Positions 52,489 through 55,053 of a stretch of 55,053 nt of DNA are shown piece after piece. This DNA comes from Treponema sp. UBA4692 (GTDB lineage Bacteria > Spirochaetota > Spirochaetia > Treponematales > Treponemataceae): positions 1 to 55,053 of the forward strand of contig DHKO01000048.1 in NCBI GenBank assembly GCA_002404895.1. Direction: 5' to 3'. The notes below the pieces were generated by a model that was not told the DNA's origin, made no database searches, and saw nothing but the letters and a program-made list of their open reading frames with translations. The translations under genes and the position numbers were made by a program. Each line of letters opens with the position of its first letter. Position 1 is the stretch's first letter.

Positions 52489-52520
52489 TTTTAATTCCCC
52501 CGAATTCGAGGGAATTAAAA
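52489..52520. repeat. 32-bp near-perfect palindrome in the KilA-N remnant
   Basis: TTTTAATTCCC and GGGAATTAAAA flank CGAATTCG, itself a palindrome; only the pair C52500/A52509 is mismatched. It lies 20 nt after the hsdS stop. Confidence 0.9.
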
Positions 52521-53066
52521 ACGAAGCTGGGCTAAACAGATTCATTCTTTCTGTAAAACAATGGATAGAAAAAACGAATGCGATTGGAATCATTGCGAAA
52601 GCCGGGCGTTATGGTGGAACTTATGTGCATAAAGATATAGCTTTTGAATTTGCAATGTGGATAAGCCCGGAATTTAAAATATATATTGTAAAGGAATTCC
52701 AGCGGTTAAAAGAAGAAGAGCAGAAACAGCTCGGCTGGTCTGCAAAACGGGAACTTGCGAAAATCAACTATCGAATCCATACAGACGCGATAAAACAGAA
52801 CCTGATTCCGCAGAAACTAACGGCTGCGCAAAAATCTTTCGTCTATGCTGACGAGGCTGATATGCTAAATGTCGCGATGTTCGGAATGACAGCAAAACAG
52901 TGGCGGGATGAAAATCCTGGCTTAAAGGGCAACGTCCGCGACTATGCGACAATAAACCAGCTTATATGCCTTTCAAATATGGAAAATCTGAACGCTGTTT
53001 TTATAAATTAAGGCTTGGCTCAAAGCGTCCGCCTTGAAAAACAGAACAAGATTGCAATCCAGCAGA

Positions 53067-53101
53067 TGAAAGTTCTGGAAAACATCGATGACAGAAAATT
53101 G
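53067..53101 (+). repeat. 35-bp direct repeat, left copy
   Basis: Contains GTTCTGGAAAACATCGATG; it is the 3' end of the KilA-N remnant. The right copy (53880-53914) differs at one position. Together they bracket the PIN toxin-antitoxin module. Confidence 0.92.
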
Positions 53102-53131
53102 TTTGTGGAATAAAAAATCTAAGCTGTATCA

Positions 53132-53160
53132 TTGCTATCAGAAGTGTGTTATATTATAAA
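53132..53160 (+). promoter_or_regulatory. Candidate promoter of the PIN module
   Basis: TTGCTA, 17-nt spacer, TATAAA, then GGAGG and the antitoxin ATG. Confidence 0.45.
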
Positions 53161-53179
53161 CAAAAACGGAGGAAAAACT

Positions 53180-53422
53180 ATGAGTTATGAAACAGTTATG
53201 GAAAAAGTAAAGACTGTGCCGGAATCTTGTCTTGATGAAATTTCGGAATTCATTGATTACATCATTTTTCGTTACAATAAAAAATACAGCAATCAGTCAA
53301 AAATGAAAGAATTCAATCTGCTTTGTGAAGAAAGCCAGTCTTGGGCAAAAGAAAATAATATAACCGAAAACGATATTAAAGATTCAATAAAAAGTGTCCG
53401 TGCAGAGAAAAAATCAAAATGA
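53180..53422 (+). CDS. Antitoxin partner of a PIN toxin
   Basis: 80-residue acidic and basic mixed protein (MSYETVMEKVKTVPESC, LDEISEFIDYIIFRYNKK) resembling DUF2281-type antitoxins. GGAGG precedes the ATG. Its stop overlaps the PIN gene start by 4 nt. It differs from VapB (no AbrB start seen). Confidence 0.68.
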   Translation: MSYETVMEKVKTVPESCLDEISEFIDYIIFRYNKKYSNQSKMKEFNLLCEESQSWAKENNITENDIKDSIKSVRAEKKSK

Positions 53423-53826
53423 AAATTGTAATCGACACAAATGTTGTCATTTCAGGAATTTTCTTTGGCGGTGAACCGAATAGACTTCTTCAGTATGCGA
53501 TAAAGAATGAGCTGGAAGTTTTTGTTTCAAAAGAAATTGTTGATGAGTATACAGAAGTAGCTGCAAGAATTGCAGAAAAATATCCTAACCGCCCAAAGAA
53601 ATTTCCTCTGGATATTTTTGTTTCATCTTGCAGGAATGTTGAGCCCAAGAAAATAATTTCAGCCTGCCGTGATAAAGATGATGACAAATTTATCGAATGT
53701 GCTTACGAGGCGGAATGCTTGTATATCGTAAGTGGTGATAATGATTTGCTTTCGCTTGGAAGTTATACGGACATAAAAATTGTGACAGTTGCGGATTTCC
53801 TGCATAAATTAGAAGATTTGAAGTAA
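53419..53826 (+). CDS. PIN-domain toxin
   Basis: Probable RNase of the PIN family. Acidic catalytic residues in IVIDTNVVISGIF (Asp6), EIVDEYTEV (Glu/Asp), and CRDKDDDKFIECA followed by VSGDNDLLSL; these match the group annotated as putative TA toxin, PIN family. It is coupled to the antitoxin gene by an ATGA overlap. The module is inserted within the KilA-N 3' region. Confidence 0.88.
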   Translation: MKIVIDTNVVISGIFFGGEPNRLLQYAIKNELEVFVSKEIVDEYTEVAARIAEKYPNRPKKFPLDIFVSSCRNVEPKKIISACRDKDDDKFIECAYEAECLYIVSGDNDLLSLGSYTDIKIVTVADFLHKLEDLK

Positions 53827-53879
53827 AATATTTTCAATTGCTTTTATTTCTTCCCGAACTCTTGTTCTTTCTCTGCGGC

Positions 53880-53914
53880 TGAAAGTTCTGGAAAACATCG
53901 ATGACTGAAAATTG
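53880..53914 (+). repeat. 35-bp direct repeat, right copy
   Basis: 34 of 35 identical to 53067-53101, at an offset of 813 bp. The frame of the KilA-N gene is not continued here. Confidence 0.92.
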
Positions 53915-53985
53915 CATAAATAACAAAGATTATTAGAAAAAAATATTTAATTAAATAAATAAATTACAATTCGGAGGAAATCAAA

Positions 53986-54621
53986 ATGACAGGACCAGAC
54001 CCGAATAAAGTTTATCCGAACGAGAATATTCATCAGATTGTGTTTATCAAGAATGTCGTGAAACGGGCGAACATCGTGGTGGGCGACTACACTTACTACG
54101 ACGACGTGGACGGTGCGGAAAAGTTCGAGGAGCACGTGACGCACCATTACGATTTTCTGGGAGACAGGCTGATTATCGGAAAATTCTGCGCGATTGCGCG
54201 GGGAATCGAGTTCGTGATGAACGGAGCAAATCATAGGATGTGCAGCGTGACGACTTATCCGTTCAATATAATGGGCGGCGGATGGGAAAAGTTTTCGCCA
54301 AAGCTGAAGGACTTGCCGTTCAAGGGCGATACGGTCGTTGGAAACGATGTGTGGATCGGGCAGAACGTGACGGTGATGCCGGGCGTTCACATCGGCGACG
54401 GAGCGATTATCGCGGCGAATTCGGTGGTGGCTAAGGACATTCCGCCTTATTGCGTCGCAGGCGGAAATCCGTGCAAAGTCATACGCAAAAGGTTCGACGA
54501 CGAGTTAACGGAATATCTTCTGAACCTGAAATGGTGGAACTGGGATGCTGAAAAGATTTTCCACAACATGGAAGCCCTGTGCAGCGGTGACTTGGGGAAA
54601 ATTAGGAAGATACATGATTAA
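53986..54621 (+). CDS. Vat-like xenobiotic O-acetyltransferase (hexapeptide-repeat)
   Basis: Left-handed beta-helix acetyltransferase resembling streptogramin A acetyltransferases such as VatD. Seen: N-terminal MTGPDPNKVYP, the catalytic-His block MNGANHRM, GNDVWIGQNVTVMPGVHIGD (hexapeptide repeats), ANSVVAKDIPPYCVAGGNP, and the C-terminal LLNLKWWNWD. It acetylates drugs using acetyl-CoA in known members; true substrate here is unknown, as many homologues are not resistance enzymes. GGAGG precedes the ATG. GC is higher than in the surrounding accessory region. Confidence 0.86.
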   Translation: MTGPDPNKVYPNENIHQIVFIKNVVKRANIVVGDYTYYDDVDGAEKFEEHVTHHYDFLGDRLIIGKFCAIARGIEFVMNGANHRMCSVTTYPFNIMGGGWEKFSPKLKDLPFKGDTVVGNDVWIGQNVTVMPGVHIGDGAIIAANSVVAKDIPPYCVAGGNPCKVIRKRFDDELTEYLLNLKWWNWDAEKIFHNMEALCSGDLGKIRKIHD

Positions 54622-54645
54622 TTCAGAAATCCGGAGCGTGCAGAA

Positions 54646-54864
54646 ATGAGCAAGTACAACGATTTATGGATTTATGTTGATTTGATTTTCAAGCAGACAG
54701 GCAAAGAAAAACTGGAACTGTCTTTCAGCCAGATAAAGGACGCTGCGGGAATTGAGCTTGACCATTCGTTTCTAAACTGCAAAAAAGAGCTTTTGGAATA
54801 CGGCTATAAAGTTGAGAAAATCAAACTGAAGGACAAGAAAATTGTGTTTTCAAAGGTGGATTAA
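54646..54864 (+). CDS. Small conserved hypothetical protein
   Basis: 72-residue mixed alpha/beta protein (LSFSQIKDAAGIELDHSFLN, then KKELLEYGYKVEKIKLKDKK) resembling a family of short proteins found in Firmicutes beside MmcQ/YjbR-type genes, as here. Not named. GGAG lies upstream of the ATG. Confidence 0.62.
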   Translation: MSKYNDLWIYVDLIFKQTGKEKLELSFSQIKDAAGIELDHSFLNCKKELLEYGYKVEKIKLKDKKIVFSKVD

Positions 54865-54878
54865 AAGCGGAAAGCAGA

Positions 54879-55053
54879 ATGTTTGAAGAAATTTTCAGCC
54901 ACAAAAAACTTAATCCTGAAAAACTCAAGACCTACGGATTTTCGGAGCAAGACGGCGGATACAAATTCACCACTGAAATTCTGAACGGCGAATTCCAGCT
55001 TGAAATTGTTCTGGACAAAAACGGAAAACTGGACACGACGCTTACGGAAAAAT
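54879..55053 (+). CDS. MmcQ/YjbR-family protein, N-terminal 58 residues
   Basis: Starts MFEEIFSHKKLNPEKLKTYG and continues FTTEILNGEFQLEIVLDKNG to the window edge. This beginning matches the longer form of MmcQ/YjbR proteins in Firmicutes. The gene is cut by the edge. It follows the small hypothetical gene by 14 nt and is probably co-transcribed. Confidence 0.6.
   Translation, partial: MFEEIFSHKKLNPEKLKTYGFSEQDGGYKFTTEILNGEFQLEIVLDKNGKLDTTLTEK

Larger units (their letters stand above)
52469..53113 (+). pseudogene. Remnant of a KilA-N domain gene
   Basis: The frame following the hsdS stop reads EEIYNFDFNSPEFEG and GLNRFILSVKQWIEKTN, then GRYGGTYVHKDIAFEFAMW, a typical KilA-N segment, and continues through a stop at 53009-53011 (expected Gln, CAA to TAA) to QSVRLEKQNKIAIQQMK and a final stop. 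The normal N-terminus is missing and no start codon exists in the first part, so the gene is truncated and has a nonsense mutation. KilA-N proteins are DNA-binding proteins of phages and defence or mobile regions. Confidence 0.82.

Noticed and set aside
53826..53880. Minus-strand fragment reading RRERTRVREEIKAIENI
   Set aside because: Looks like a possible gene tail but is too short and has no continuing frame, so it cannot be supported.

Overview
The window reads as a chromosomal segment of a treponeme-like spirochaete, probably a host-associated Treponema. This rests on family-level recognition and no database search was run. The gene set has a spirochaete flavour: a SPOR-domain protein with a huge Glu/Pro/Ala region, a PEGA-like exported protein, two tandem outer-membrane barrels, a RecJ with a long insertion, a stand-alone S4 gene, a tiny bS22/AURKAIP1-type ribosomal protein and a CdaA/CdaR pair. 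Coding strands alternate in short operons. No tRNA, rRNA, insertion sequence or classical CRISPR array was seen.

Left part (1-17 kb): the 5' end of secA, a secreted transglutaminase-like protein, an RluA-family pseudouridine synthase, an exported pair ending in the SPOR protein, then ruvA-ruvB-queA. On the minus strand follows an aminotransferase gene overlapping a three-gene xanthine-dehydrogenase-like set whose large subunit lacks the usual molybdopterin-site motifs, then a CapD/PglF-type nucleotide-sugar dehydratase. rpsD stands alone with its own promoter and terminator. Five copies of one dispersed intergenic repeat family lie in this part.

Middle part (17-47.6 kb): cell-envelope genes (class A PBP, PEGA-like protein, M23 peptidase), a 57-residue ferredoxin, deoC, a metallo-beta-lactamase-fold protein, recJ and recO. 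Then come rpoZ, the 28-residue ribosomal protein and the cluster dxs-folP-cdaA-cdaR-acpS-DUF2225-truA, in which consecutive genes mostly overlap. priA and a family 4 uracil-DNA glycosylase gene are divergent from a glycosyltransferase followed by two barrels; thiI and a long-chain acyl-CoA synthetase close the core region.

Right part (47.6-55 kb) is an accessory island: a DUF4160/DUF2442 pair, a striking 23-bp periodic array, a toxin-antitoxin pair whose toxin is frameshifted, a restriction-modification pair (possible nuclease-methyltransferase fusion plus specificity subunit) whose specificity gene carries four consecutive perfect hairpins, a broken KilA-N gene, a PIN toxin-antitoxin module bracketed by 35-bp direct repeats, a Vat-like acetyltransferase, and the start of an MmcQ/YjbR-type gene.

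The most unusual signals are the 23-bp array, the hairpin cassette in the specificity gene, the XDH-like subunit without its active-site motifs, the duplicated translation-start segment before dxs, a DAA variant of the CdaA signature, and many genes whose -10 box sits 6-10 nt before the start codon (probable leaderless mRNAs).
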